DNA of 64,000 nucleotides from Janthinobacterium tructae (GTDB taxonomy: Bacteria > Pseudomonadota > Gammaproteobacteria > Burkholderiales > Burkholderiaceae_D). Made by a program: the position numbers and the translations under genes. The stretch lies in assembly GCF_006517255.1 (NCBI RefSeq), contig NZ_CP041185.1:5456001-5520000 (forward strand). The letters run 5' to 3'. Positions 52,633-61,496 of the stretch are shown here, piece by piece. Under the pieces are notes generated by a model. The model saw only the letters and a program-made list of their open reading frames with translations. It had not been told where the DNA came from and ran no database searches. The number at the start of each line of letters is the position of its first letter. The first letter of the stretch is position 1.

Positions 52633-53451
52633 ATGCACTATCTGGCCAAGGCACTCTGGTATATCGAATCGCATTACGCGGAGAATATCTCGCTCGGTGA
52701 TATCGCCCGCGTGGGCGGCGCCTCGCCGTGCCACATGACGCGCGCGTTTGGCCTGGCCACGGGCCACTCCGTGATGCGTTATGTGCGGGCGCGCCGGCTC
52801 AGCGAGGCCGCCCTCGTGCTGGCGCAGGGCGCGCAAGACATTCTCAGTGTTGCGCTGCAGGCTGGCTACAGTTCCCACGAAGCATTTACACGGGCTTTCC
52901 GCGAACAGTTCCAGATGACGCCGGAAAGAGTGCGGGAGCAGCGCCATGTAGGCAACATCGCGCTGGTCAGTGCCATCAAAATGGATGTGGCGCCGGGCGT
53001 GCCCCTGGAAGCGCCCCGTTTCGAGCCTGGGCCCGCCTTGCTGCTGGCCGGCCTGGTCGAACGATATCGGGCGGAAACTTCTGCCGGCATCCCCTCCCTG
53101 TGGCAGCGCTTCTTGCCCCATGTGGCGCCCGGCCAGCTGGTGTATGGCGTGTGCTGCAACAATGACGAGGCGGGCAATTTCGATTACCTGTGCGCCATGC
53201 CGATGAGCGACTTTTCCCAGGCCCCCGCTGCCTGGACGCGGCTGCGCATCGCCGCGCGGCGCTATGCCGTGTTTCGTCACCGCGGGCATATTTCCACCAT
53301 CCGCGCCACCTGGCACACGCTGTGGAACGAGTGGCTGCCCCAGTCCGGGCTGGAAGTGGCCGACGCGCCCGATTTTGAACGCTATGACCAGCAATTCGAT
53401 CCCGCCAGCGGTAGCGGCGGCGTGGAAATCTGGCTCCCCTTGAAAGCATGA
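52633..53451 (+). CDS. AraC-family regulator with C-terminal GyrI-like effector domain
   Basis: The 272-residue protein places the AraC HTH at the N-terminus (HYLAKALWYIESHYAENISL, SPCHMTRAFGLATGHSVMRY, DILSVALQAGYSSHEAFTRA) and a GyrI-like small-molecule domain behind it (LLLAGLVERYRAETSAGIPS, RYAVFRHRGHISTIRATWHT), as in Rob/SoxS-like multidrug sensors. It likely senses a hydrophobic ligand. GGGAAG lies before the ATG at 52633. The final four bases overlap the next gene as ATGA, so both are co-translated. Confidence 0.9.
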   Translation: MHYLAKALWYIESHYAENISLGDIARVGGASPCHMTRAFGLATGHSVMRYVRARRLSEAALVLAQGAQDILSVALQAGYSSHEAFTRAFREQFQMTPERVREQRHVGNIALVSAIKMDVAPGVPLEAPRFEPGPALLLAGLVERYRAETSAGIPSLWQRFLPHVAPGQLVYGVCCNNDEAGNFDYLCAMPMSDFSQAPAAWTRLRIAARRYAVFRHRGHISTIRATWHTLWNEWLPQSGLEVADAPDFERYDQQFDPASGSGGVEIWLPLKA

Positions 53452-54905
53452 GCATGCTCGATATCTTGTCTGCCCCGGCTGCCGGCAGTAGCCCGCTGCG
53501 CCGGTGCTTGTGGCAAATCGCCGCCGCGCTGGCGGCGGGCCTGCCCCTGTACTGGGTGCTGGGGCCGCAGCCGCTGGGCTGGCTCGCCTGGTGGGCGCCG
53601 TTGCCTGTGCTGTGGCTGGCTCTGCGCTCGTCGCGCCGCGATGCGGCCTGGATGACGTTCCTGGCCGCCATGTTGGGCCTGTCATCCAACGTTGCCTATT
53701 TTCGCCTGCTGATGCCCTTGCCGGCTGTGCTGGCCGTGATCCTCCTCAAGGCACTGTTGTGGCTGCTTGTAGTGCTGGCGACGCGGCGCCTCGTGCTGCG
53801 CTACCGCTCCGGCTGGACGGTGCTGGCGTATCCCGTGCTGTGGGTCGCCATCGATACGCTGATGGCGGCCTTGCTGCCAGACGGTAACTGGGGCAGCCTC
53901 GCGTATTCGCAAGCTGACAATGTTGCCATATTGCAGTTGGCTGCCCTGGCGGGCGTACCTGGCCTGCTGTTTTTGCTGTGCCTGCTGCCCTCGGCGCTGG
54001 CCTTGCTGCTGGCCGGTGGGCGCGCATATGCGCCAGCGGCGGGTGCCACCGCACTGCTGCTGGTGGTGGCGTGGGCGGGTGGCGCCTGGCGCGTGCAGGG
54101 CGCGCCTGAATCAGGCGGGCCGCTGGCGGGGCTGGTGGCCATCGATGATTTTATCGGTCCGGCCACGCCGCCGGCGCGTGCGCAAGCCATCTGGGACCAG
54201 TATGCGCGCCACGTCGTGCAACTGGCCGGGCAGGGCGCCAGGCTGGTGCTGTTGCCGGAAAAGATAGCCGTGCTGACACCGGCGCAGGCGGACGCCGTGG
54301 GGCAGCGTTTCCAGGCGCTGGCGCGCAGTGCGGGCGTGTGGATCACCGTGGGCATCGGCGTGCACGACGCTACCGGCCGGCGCAACCTGGCCTGGCTGTT
54401 TTCTCCCGATGGCGCCGCGCCCGTCAGCTATCAAAAACATCATCTGGCGCCGCCCGAGCGCGACTTTCTTGCTGCCAGCGCGTATGCCGTGCAGCCGGTG
54501 GCGGGCCAGGCCATGGGCCTGGCCATCTGCAAGGACATGCATTTCGCTCCCCTGGGACAAGCGTATGGCGCGGCCGGGGCGCAGACGATGCTGGTGCCGG
54601 CCTGGGATTTCCAGTTTGACGCCTGGATGGGCGCGCGCATGACCGTGGTGCGCGGCGTGGAAAACGGCTACGCGGTGCTGCGCGCGGCGCGTGAGGGCGT
54701 GCTGACGGTCAGCGATGCGTATGGACGGGTACTGGCGGAGCGCGCCAGCAGCAGCATGCCGGGCAGCACCTTGCTGGCGCCGCTGCCGGCGCATCCGTCC
54801 GTCTCCACCTGGGCGGGATGGCTGGGGCCGCTGTTCGGCTGGCTGTGCGTGGCGCTGGGCGTGATTTTGCTGTGCCTGTGCCGCCGCGCGGTGCCCGCTG
54901 CCTGA
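53448..54905 (+). CDS. Apolipoprotein N-acyltransferase-like membrane protein
   Basis: The 485-residue inner-membrane protein has about seven helices in its first 210 residues, then a carbon-nitrogen hydrolase domain. The Glu-Lys-Cys triad of Lnt is recognisable: E in LVLLPEKIAV, K in VSYQKHHLAPPERDF, C in GLAICKDMHFAPL, and a last C-terminal helix. It may transfer an acyl chain or act as an amidase. Because it is coupled to a drug-sensor-type AraC regulator rather than standing with housekeeping genes, I suspect a paralogue rather than the essential Lnt. Confidence 0.85.
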   Translation: MSMLDILSAPAAGSSPLRRCLWQIAAALAAGLPLYWVLGPQPLGWLAWWAPLPVLWLALRSSRRDAAWMTFLAAMLGLSSNVAYFRLLMPLPAVLAVILLKALLWLLVVLATRRLVLRYRSGWTVLAYPVLWVAIDTLMAALLPDGNWGSLAYSQADNVAILQLAALAGVPGLLFLLCLLPSALALLLAGGRAYAPAAGATALLLVVAWAGGAWRVQGAPESGGPLAGLVAIDDFIGPATPPARAQAIWDQYARHVVQLAGQGARLVLLPEKIAVLTPAQADAVGQRFQALARSAGVWITVGIGVHDATGRRNLAWLFSPDGAAPVSYQKHHLAPPERDFLAASAYAVQPVAGQAMGLAICKDMHFAPLGQAYGAAGAQTMLVPAWDFQFDAWMGARMTVVRGVENGYAVLRAAREGVLTVSDAYGRVLAERASSSMPGSTLLAPLPAHPSVSTWAGWLGPLFGWLCVALGVILLCLCRRAVPAA

Positions 54906-54906
54906 C

Positions 54907-54961
54907 GCATAACGGCATGTTTTGCTGCAATGCGCAAAACCGCGTTATGCGCCCTTTTTTT
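54907..54961 (+). terminator. Long hairpin terminator after the Lnt-like gene
   Basis: GCATAACG (54907-54914) pairs with CGTTATGC (54943-54950), with an inner GTTTTGC/GCAAAAC stem, and eight T follow (54954-54961). Confidence 0.8.
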
Positions 54962-55059
54962 ATATTCTCCGCATGAGGCCACATAATCGCCGCCAATGAT
55001 TGCACCATGGCTGTGCATATACAGGCGCGTTGTCGGCATATATATTGCACTGCAATAAG

Positions 55060-55112
55060 TGGTGTTATCTGGTATTGAGAAATTCGCGCGGCTGGTATTA
55101 ATTGGTACTTAA
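55060..55112. promoter_or_regulatory. TGGTA direct repeats at the 3' end of the GntR gene
   Basis: TGGTGTTATC-TGGTATTGAG (55060-55079) and TGGTATTAAT-TGGTACTTAA (55093-55112) are tandem 10-bp direct repeats. The second pair overlaps the GntR stop. Similar TGGTA pairs lie upstream of the TonB receptor and near the GntR start. They are candidate operators. Confidence 0.45.
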
Positions 55113-55838
55113 TTCGGCCACGAAGTCATACATATCGCCGCGGAAGTAGGAGCGGCAAAATTCCACGGCGCGGCCATCGCGCAAAAAGCCCAGTCTTTCC
55201 ACCGACAAGCCCGCGTCGCCTTCCTGCGCCTGCAGCAGGCTGGCCTGTTCCCCTGTCAACAACAAGGCACTGAGGCGCTGCAAGGCGCGCACGGGCCGGT
55301 TGCCCGCCTGTTCCAGCGCGTCATACATGGACACGTCGACGGCGTCGAGCGCCGGCAGGCAGCTGGCGACGATGGTCGCGTACTCCAGGCACATCGGTAT
55401 CTCGTCCGCATAGCGGATGCGGTGGAAGCGGTACACGGGCGCGCCCGGCGACAGCCGCAGGCGCAAGGCCTCTTCTGGCGTGACGGTGCCCTCTGCGCGC
55501 TTGAGCCACACGCTGCGGGGCGTGCGCCCGCGCGCCCGCATGTCCTCGGAAAACGAGGTCAGCTTGGCGAAATTCTTCTCGATGCGCGTATTGATGAAAT
55601 TGCCCGAGCCGGGGCGCCGCACCAGCAAGCCCTCGTTGACGAGGCCATCGATGGCCTTGCGCACGGTGATGCGCGAGACGGACAGGTCGCTGGCCAGCTG
55701 GCGCTCGGCCGGCAGGGCTTCTTCGGGGCCAAGGATGCGCTTGTCGATCGCTTCGCGCAGCGCGCGCTGCAGTTGCTGGTACAGGGGCAGGCTACTCGTC
55801 TGCCCCAGGCCTTGCATGATGTGAGCCAGGGTTGTCAT
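55098..55838 (-). CDS. GntR-family (HutC/UTRA) transcriptional regulator
   Basis: The 246-residue protein has an N-terminal winged HTH (YQQLQRALREAIDKRILGPE, LPAERQLASDLSVSRITVRK) and a UTRA effector domain (YRFHRIRYADEIPMCLEYAT, VEFCRSYFRGDMYDFVAELS). This is the NagR/DasR-like type that binds phosphorylated sugars. It lies divergent from a TonB receptor, GH18 chitinase and NagX-like genes, so N-acetylglucosamine 6-phosphate or a related sugar is the likely effector (inference). The start at 55838 is chosen because the HTH begins just after; the longer frame adds nothing. Confidence 0.9.
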   Translation of the reverse strand: MTTLAHIMQGLGQTSSLPLYQQLQRALREAIDKRILGPEEALPAERQLASDLSVSRITVRKAIDGLVNEGLLVRRPGSGNFINTRIEKNFAKLTSFSEDMRARGRTPRSVWLKRAEGTVTPEEALRLRLSPGAPVYRFHRIRYADEIPMCLEYATIVASCLPALDAVDVSMYDALEQAGNRPVRALQRLSALLLTGEQASLLQAQEGDAGLSVERLGFLRDGRAVEFCRSYFRGDMYDFVAELSTN

Positions 55839-55898
55839 ACGCTGAGGGTCTCCGTTACGGCGCGTTGCAGACGCGCTCTGTATCTGTTTTGTGTCGCT

Positions 55899-56090
55899 GG
55901 ATAATACCAAAAAAGGCCGTTATAAAACCAATTTGAATTATCAGGGCAACAATTTATGCCTGGCTTCCCCCTCATTTAAGCCTTGCATACGGGCTACGGA
56001 TTGATTTGGATAAAGTGGTCTGTGTGATTCAAACAACGTTATAAAAAAAAAGTTGCAACTGGTAGTGTTCTGGTATTGGATAGTAGTATA
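55899..56090. promoter_or_regulatory. Regulatory region between the GntR and TonB-receptor genes
   Basis: The 388-base gap 55839-56226 holds GGATAATACCA (55899-55909, inverse TGGTATTATCC) near the GntR start and CTGGTAGTGTT-CTGGTATTGGA (56059-56080) plus a TAGTAGTATATTGG stretch upstream of the receptor. These repeat the TGGTATT half-site. No clear promoter hexamers stand out apart from AT-rich runs. The rest of the gap is unremarkable. Confidence 0.45.
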
Positions 56091-56226
56091 TTGGCGTTGA
56101 ATTGGTTTTGTAAGTGGTTGTGCCGAAGGGTCTGCAGCATGCCGGCGAGAGTGGGCGGGCTGGAAAGAAGATCTACGTTAAAAATGAAAAGGGTCCAATC
56201 CTGGAGCCTAAATCAAGGGGGAGTAC

Positions 56227-58950
56227 ATGAAACGCAATTTGACAGCTAGCTCTGCAGCACGCAATTTGACGCCTATCGCCGCTGCTGTGGCTATGTTGGT
56301 GGCAGGCGCGAGTTTCTCGGCGCAGGCTCAGGAAGTCGTGGCAGCCAAGCCGGCAGCAACGGCTGAAGTTGATGAAGGCCAGACCGTCGTCGTGACGGGT
56401 ATCCGCGCATCGCTGCAACAATCCTTGAACCAAAAACGCAATTCCGACAGCCTGGTCGAAGTGATCACGGCTGAAGACGTGGGCAAGATGCCTGACAAAA
56501 ACATCGCCGACTCGCTGCAACGCGTGCCAGGCGTCAGCGTCGCCGCTGCTGGCGGCAACGAAGGCAGCTTTGGCGAGAATGACCGCGTGGCACTGCGCGG
56601 CACACCGTTCGGCCTGACCCTGACCACCTTCAATGGCCACTCGGTCAGCAGCGGCGACTGGTTTGCCGACAACATCATCGGCGGCGGCCGCAGCGTCAGC
56701 TTCTCGTTGTTTCCATCCGAACTGATCGGCCGTGTCACCGTGCACAAAGGTTCGCAAGCGAACCTGCTGGAAGGCGGCGCGCAAGGCGTGATCGATATCG
56801 AATCGCGCAAACCGCTGGACTTCAAGAAACAAATTACGGGCCAGGTCAGCCTGGGCGCCGTGTACTCGTCCAACTCGGGCAAGAAAGATCCGCAAGTGAG
56901 CGGCATGCTGAACTGGAAGAACGATGCCAACACCATGGGTGTGATGCTGCAGGGCTTCTATCAGAAGCGCAAACTGAGCCGTGTCGGCCAGGAAAATGGC
57001 GTCTGGTATGACGGCGTTGCCGCAGATTCGGCAGTCGCTGGCGCCTTGCCAGGTTCGGCCGGTGGCCGCGTCAATTACATGGGCGGCACCGCCTGGTTCG
57101 AACAGGAACGCACCCGCAAGGGCGGCCTGATCGACGTGCAGATCAAGCCGAGCAGTGCGCTGACCCTGGACTTCACCCTGTTCCACTCCGAACTCGACGC
57201 ACCGAACATCAACCATAACTTCATCCAGACCGTGGGCCTGGAAACGGGCAGCAAGGGTGGTTATCCTGTCGGCAACGTCAGCGGCACCTACAAGGGCGGT
57301 ATCGTCACCGGCCTGCACACCACCGTGCCAGCCAACTGCGGCGCCGTCTGCGCCGGCTATTCCAGTGCCGTGCAGGAAGAGTTCAGCCGTCCTGTGGCGG
57401 AAAGCAAGTCCGACTTCTTCAATATCGATGCCAAGTACCGCGTCAACGACCGCCTGACCTTCTCGGGTAAAGTTGGCACGACCAAGGGCGTGGGCAACAC
57501 GGAAAGCGGCGCGCTGGGCGTTTGGATGCCTTGGACGGGCGGCGGCTACACCCAGAACGGCGCCAGCCATGGCGTGATTTACGATACGCCGGGCGCGAAC
57601 AAGTTCTCGATCGGCGGCCGTCAGGCAACGCCTTACACCTATGGTTCGCACGTTACCGCGAACGACAAGGAAACCTATGGCCAGATCGACGGTATTCTGA
57701 AACTGGACCTGCCAGCGATCTCGTCGGTGGAATTCGGCGCCCGCGTCGCGGAACACAAGCGTGACCTGACCGCCATCGGCATCGTTGCCAAACCATCGCT
57801 GGGCGTCACCGCCAACCTGCCGATGAATGGCCTGACCTCGTTCCCAAGCAACTTCAACGACCTGGGCGTGAACGGTGCCGGCTACTGGACGTTCTCGCAA
57901 GCGAGCGTCAACAAGTGGCTCAAGGATAACGCCACGTATGAAGGCAACCTGCGCCAGTCCGAGTTCAACATCAAGGAACCGACCCAGTCGGTGTACGCGA
58001 TGGCGAACTTCGGCACGGAAGGCCTGTCGGGTAACTTCGGCGTGCGCTATGTGCATACCAAGGAAGATGTCAACCGCTACGAGTTGAACCCGGCTGCCCA
58101 GTATGTCATCAAAAACTACACCAACACGTATAATGATTTCTTGCCTAGCGCCAACTTCCGCCTGGATGTGACGAAGGATATCATCGGCCGTTTCGGCATC
58201 AGCCGCACCATGGCTCGTCCTGAACTGGGCATGATGGCTGGCCTGGATCTGCGCGACAACCAGCTCGACGGCAACGCCGGCAATCCTAACCTGCGTCCTA
58301 TCCGCTCGAACAACGCCGACATCGGCGTGGAATGGTACTTCGCGCCAAAATCGATGGTCTCGGCTGGCATCTTCTACTCGTCGCTCGATGGTTATGTGAC
58401 CTACGGCAAAGGTGTGACGACGTTCTACAACCAGTTGCAGAACAAGTTCACCCAGTATGAAGTTGGCACGCCAACCAATACCACGGCGGAAGTCAAGGGC
58501 CTGGAACTGTCGTATGTACAGGCATTGCCAGCAGGCTTCGGTGTGAACGCCAACTACACCTATACCGATGGCAAGGAAACGGGCAACGTCAAGGGTTCGC
58601 CATGCGGTGATTTCGGCGAATGCACCATGATCGGCACCTCGAAAAACGCCTATAACATAGGCGCGTTCTTTGAGAACGACAAGTTCAGCGCGCGCCTGAC
58701 GTACAGCTACCGTTCGCAATTCCTGAACGGCACCTCGCGTCGCAGCGCCGCCTACCAGGCTGGCATCGGCGGCCTGTCCGCATCGATCGCCTACCAGCTG
58801 ACGGAAAACCTGGCCATCACCCTGGACGGCAAGGATCTGAACAATCCACTGTCGCGTTCGATCATCAAGACCCCTGGTTCGGATGACATGCCAGGCGCGT
58901 TCTACAAGAACGGCCGTCAGATCTACCTGGCATTGCAAGGCAAGATGTAA
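56227..58950 (+). CDS. TonB-dependent receptor, large proteobacterial sugar-type (TIGR01782-like)
   Basis: The 907-residue outer-membrane protein has a long signal peptide ending in FSAQAQ, a TonB-box-type EVDEGQTVVVTGIRASLQQS, a plug (AEDVGKMPDKNIADSLQRVP, RVALRGTPFGLTLTTFNGHS, VHKGSQANLLEGGAQGVI) and a barrel that ends QIYLALQGKM. The sequence style matches the large receptors of Xanthomonas and Caulobacter that import oligosaccharides. Its position beside the GntR regulator and chitinase suggests chito-oligosaccharide uptake. A terminator follows the stop. Confidence 0.93.
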   Translation: MKRNLTASSAARNLTPIAAAVAMLVAGASFSAQAQEVVAAKPAATAEVDEGQTVVVTGIRASLQQSLNQKRNSDSLVEVITAEDVGKMPDKNIADSLQRVPGVSVAAAGGNEGSFGENDRVALRGTPFGLTLTTFNGHSVSSGDWFADNIIGGGRSVSFSLFPSELIGRVTVHKGSQANLLEGGAQGVIDIESRKPLDFKKQITGQVSLGAVYSSNSGKKDPQVSGMLNWKNDANTMGVMLQGFYQKRKLSRVGQENGVWYDGVAADSAVAGALPGSAGGRVNYMGGTAWFEQERTRKGGLIDVQIKPSSALTLDFTLFHSELDAPNINHNFIQTVGLETGSKGGYPVGNVSGTYKGGIVTGLHTTVPANCGAVCAGYSSAVQEEFSRPVAESKSDFFNIDAKYRVNDRLTFSGKVGTTKGVGNTESGALGVWMPWTGGGYTQNGASHGVIYDTPGANKFSIGGRQATPYTYGSHVTANDKETYGQIDGILKLDLPAISSVEFGARVAEHKRDLTAIGIVAKPSLGVTANLPMNGLTSFPSNFNDLGVNGAGYWTFSQASVNKWLKDNATYEGNLRQSEFNIKEPTQSVYAMANFGTEGLSGNFGVRYVHTKEDVNRYELNPAAQYVIKNYTNTYNDFLPSANFRLDVTKDIIGRFGISRTMARPELGMMAGLDLRDNQLDGNAGNPNLRPIRSNNADIGVEWYFAPKSMVSAGIFYSSLDGYVTYGKGVTTFYNQLQNKFTQYEVGTPTNTTAEVKGLELSYVQALPAGFGVNANYTYTDGKETGNVKGSPCGDFGECTMIGTSKNAYNIGAFFENDKFSARLTYSYRSQFLNGTSRRSAAYQAGIGGLSASIAYQLTENLAITLDGKDLNNPLSRSIIKTPGSDDMPGAFYKNGRQIYLALQGKM

Positions 58951-59002
58951 GACGTTGTATGTAGTGGATGCCGCCCGGCGGACACCCGGGATGGCATGAC
59001 AA

Positions 59003-59034
59003 TGGCGGAGCGCAGCTGGCTCCGCCATTTTTTT
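59003..59034 (+). terminator. Terminator after the TonB receptor gene
   Basis: TGGCGGAGC (59003-59011) pairs with GCTCCGCCA (59019-59027) and seven T follow. It lies between receptor and chitinase, so the latter needs read-through or its own promoter. Confidence 0.88.
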
Positions 59035-59073
59035 ATTGCAAGAAGGTTTTCTTTATATGGTGGGATAGCTCCG

Positions 59074-60387
59074 ATGACATTACATGCAATGCTGGCTTGC
59101 TGCGCCTGCGCGCTGCCGCTGGCCGCCTCCGCCGCCTCCGCCGCGCCGGCCCTCGCACCGGAAGTGGTGGCCTATTATCCCGGCTGGAAATCGGCCGATT
59201 TTCCCGTGAGCGAGCACAATATTCGCGCTGGCAATGTCAGCCTGATCCAGTACGCGTTCGCCGACATCTGCTGGGATGGCGAACATGGCAACCCCGCACC
59301 CGAGGGTGGCGGCGTGAGCGCCTGCCTGGATGCGCAGGGCCAGCCGTCCCGGCCGGCCAATGGCAGCATCGTGCTGCCGGCGCCGCAAGCCGATGCCGAC
59401 AACTTGCGCAAGCTCAATGCGCTCAAGCAAAGTCATCCACGGCTGCGCGTCCTGCTGTCGGTGGGCGGCTGGATCTGGTCGAACCGCTTTTCGGACGTGG
59501 CCGCCACGCCGGCCGCGCGCCAGGCGTTCATCGCTTCCGCGCTGGAACTGGTGCGCCGGCATGGTCTCGATGGCGTCGATATCGACTGGGAGCATCCGGC
59601 CACGGGGGGCATTCCCTGTATCGAAGGCAAGGTCTGCCACCGCGGCGGCGACAAGGAAAACTATGTGCGCCTGGTTAGCGAACTGCGCAGCGCCTTCGAC
59701 CAGGCTGGCAAGCGGGCGGCCGGCCGCCATTACCTGATCACCATCGCCGCCGGCGCGCATGCCAGCCTGAGCGATGACAGCGACGCCGCGCCGGGCTGGA
59801 TCGTCCGCCTGGCGGCGCAGCTGGACTGGATCAACCTGATGACGTATGACTACCGCGGCGTGTGGGATGCCGAGAATGGCCAGCTGGCACCCCTGTATGC
59901 CGACCCGGCCGATCCGCAGCGCGACAAGCAGCTGCATGCGGACGCCACCGTGACGCGCTTCCTGCGCGCCGGCGTGCCTGCCGCCAAGCTGGTGCTGGGC
60001 GTGCCCTTCTATGGCTATGGCTGGAAGCAGTGCGCCGCCGGTCCCCGCGGCGATGGCCTGTACCAGCCTTGCCAGGGCGCGGCCAGTGGCAATGATGCTA
60101 CGCCGACCTTCACTTACCGGCATCTGATCGAGCACGGTTATCTGGTTGATGGCAAGGGCGCGCGCGGCTTCCAGCGCCATTGGAATGCCGCGTCGCAAGT
60201 ACCGTATCTGTACAACCGCGACAGCGGCGTCTTCATCAGCTATGAAGATGCGCAGTCGGTGGCCCATAAGGTGCGCTATATCCGCGACAAGGGCTTGCGT
60301 GGTGGCATGTTCTGGGAATTGAGCGGCGATGCGCAGCAGGTGCTGGGCACGGCCCTGGCGCCTGTCCTGCAGGGTGCGCAGCCATGA
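59074..60387 (+). CDS. GH18 family chitinase, secreted
   Basis: The 437-residue protein has a signal peptide (AMLACCACALPLAASAASAA) and a GH18 barrel. The catalytic motif DGVDIDWEHP is complete, with D166, D169, D171 and E173 as proton donor. Other conserved parts are LRVLLSVGGWIWSNRFSDVA and INLMTYDYRGVWD, and the C-terminal GYGWKQC-type region. It cleaves beta-1,4 bonds in chitin by substrate-assisted catalysis. No carbohydrate-binding module is seen, so it probably acts on soluble oligomers. The start at 59074 is supported by the signal peptide; an upstream start would run through the terminator. Confidence 0.93.
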   Translation: MTLHAMLACCACALPLAASAASAAPALAPEVVAYYPGWKSADFPVSEHNIRAGNVSLIQYAFADICWDGEHGNPAPEGGGVSACLDAQGQPSRPANGSIVLPAPQADADNLRKLNALKQSHPRLRVLLSVGGWIWSNRFSDVAATPAARQAFIASALELVRRHGLDGVDIDWEHPATGGIPCIEGKVCHRGGDKENYVRLVSELRSAFDQAGKRAAGRHYLITIAAGAHASLSDDSDAAPGWIVRLAAQLDWINLMTYDYRGVWDAENGQLAPLYADPADPQRDKQLHADATVTRFLRAGVPAAKLVLGVPFYGYGWKQCAAGPRGDGLYQPCQGAASGNDATPTFTYRHLIEHGYLVDGKGARGFQRHWNAASQVPYLYNRDSGVFISYEDAQSVAHKVRYIRDKGLRGGMFWELSGDAQQVLGTALAPVLQGAQP

Positions 60388-61496
60388 ATCAGCGCTACCT
60401 TGCCCTCGACGTCCTGCGCGGCCTGACCGTGGCCCTGATGATCGTCGTCAATACACCGGGCGACTGGGGCAAGGTGTATGCGCCGTTCCTGCATGCCGAA
60501 TGGCATGGTTTTACTGTGACGGACCTGGTCTTTCCCAGCTTTTTGTTTGTCGTCGGCAATGCGCTGGCCTTTGCGCTGGGCAAATATGAGCACCTGGGTC
60601 ATGGCGCCGTGCTGGCCAGGCTGTGCAGGCGCAGCGCGCTGATCTTTTTACTGGGCTTCCTGCTGTACTGGTTCCCTTTCTTCAAGATTGACGATGCGGG
60701 CCAGTTCGCCTGGTCGCCCCTGTCGCACACGCGCATCCCCGGCGTGCTGCAGCGCATCGCCGTGTGCTACCTGGCCGCCGCTTTGATCCTGCATTACTGG
60801 AAGACGCGCGGCGCGCTGGTCTTTTGCGCCTGCGCCTTGCTCGGCTACTGGACCATCCTGGCATGCTTTGGCGACTACAGCTTGCATGGCAATGCGCCAG
60901 CCAGGCTGGACCTGTTCCTGCTGGGCGACAGCCACCTGTATCACGGCGAAGGGCTCGCCTTCGATCCGGAAGGCGTGCTCGGCACCTTGCCTGCCATCGT
61001 CAATGTGATTGCCGGCTACCTGGCGGGCAGTTTCTTGCGCCAGGCGACGCCGGCGCAGCTGCGCTCCAGCCTGGTTCAGCTGGCCGTGGCCGGTCTCATC
61101 TGCGTGGCCGTGGCCCTGTGCTGGAACGAGGTGTTTCCGATCAACAAGAAGCTGTGGACCAGCTCTTACGTGATGCTGGGCATCGGCCTGGACTTGCTGC
61201 TGCTGGCGCTGCTGATGTTCATCATCGACGTGCGCAAGATCACGGGCTGGACGTATTTCTTTGAAGTCTTCGGCAAGAACACTTTGTTCATTTACCTGGT
61301 GTCGGAAGTGCTGGTGATCATCGCGTTTACCGTGCGTATCGGCAGCGGCAACCTGTACCAGTGGCTGTACCAGCAGTGGTTTACGGGCTGGGCGCCGGCG
61401 CGTGTGGGCTCGCTGCTGTTTGCCGTCAGCTTCATGCTGCTGTGCTGGCTGATCGCCTACGCCATGGACAAGCGCAAGATCTATATCAAGGTCTAA
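60384..61496 (+). CDS. NagX-like (DUF5009/HGSNAT family) membrane protein
   Basis: The 370-residue protein has about ten membrane helices. The motifs RYLALDVLRGLTVALMIVVN, VTDLVFPSFLFVVGNALAFA and RIPGVLQRIAVCYLAAALIL are typical for NagX-type proteins related to heparan-alpha-glucosaminide N-acetyltransferase. In proteobacterial GlcNAc loci NagX is thought to be a transporter or acetyltransferase. Its ATG overlaps the chitinase TGA as ATGA, so they are co-translated. The gene is convergent with a second family member, with a 4-base overlap. Confidence 0.88.
   Translation: MNQRYLALDVLRGLTVALMIVVNTPGDWGKVYAPFLHAEWHGFTVTDLVFPSFLFVVGNALAFALGKYEHLGHGAVLARLCRRSALIFLLGFLLYWFPFFKIDDAGQFAWSPLSHTRIPGVLQRIAVCYLAAALILHYWKTRGALVFCACALLGYWTILACFGDYSLHGNAPARLDLFLLGDSHLYHGEGLAFDPEGVLGTLPAIVNVIAGYLAGSFLRQATPAQLRSSLVQLAVAGLICVAVALCWNEVFPINKKLWTSSYVMLGIGLDLLLLALLMFIIDVRKITGWTYFFEVFGKNTLFIYLVSEVLVIIAFTVRIGSGNLYQWLYQQWFTGWAPARVGSLLFAVSFMLLCWLIAYAMDKRKIYIKV

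Noticed and set aside
56173-59028. A 951-codon minus-strand open frame opposite the large TonB receptor gene
   Set aside because: It is the mirror of a well-conserved receptor gene in GC-rich DNA; its translation is His/Arg/Ala-rich and has no domain.
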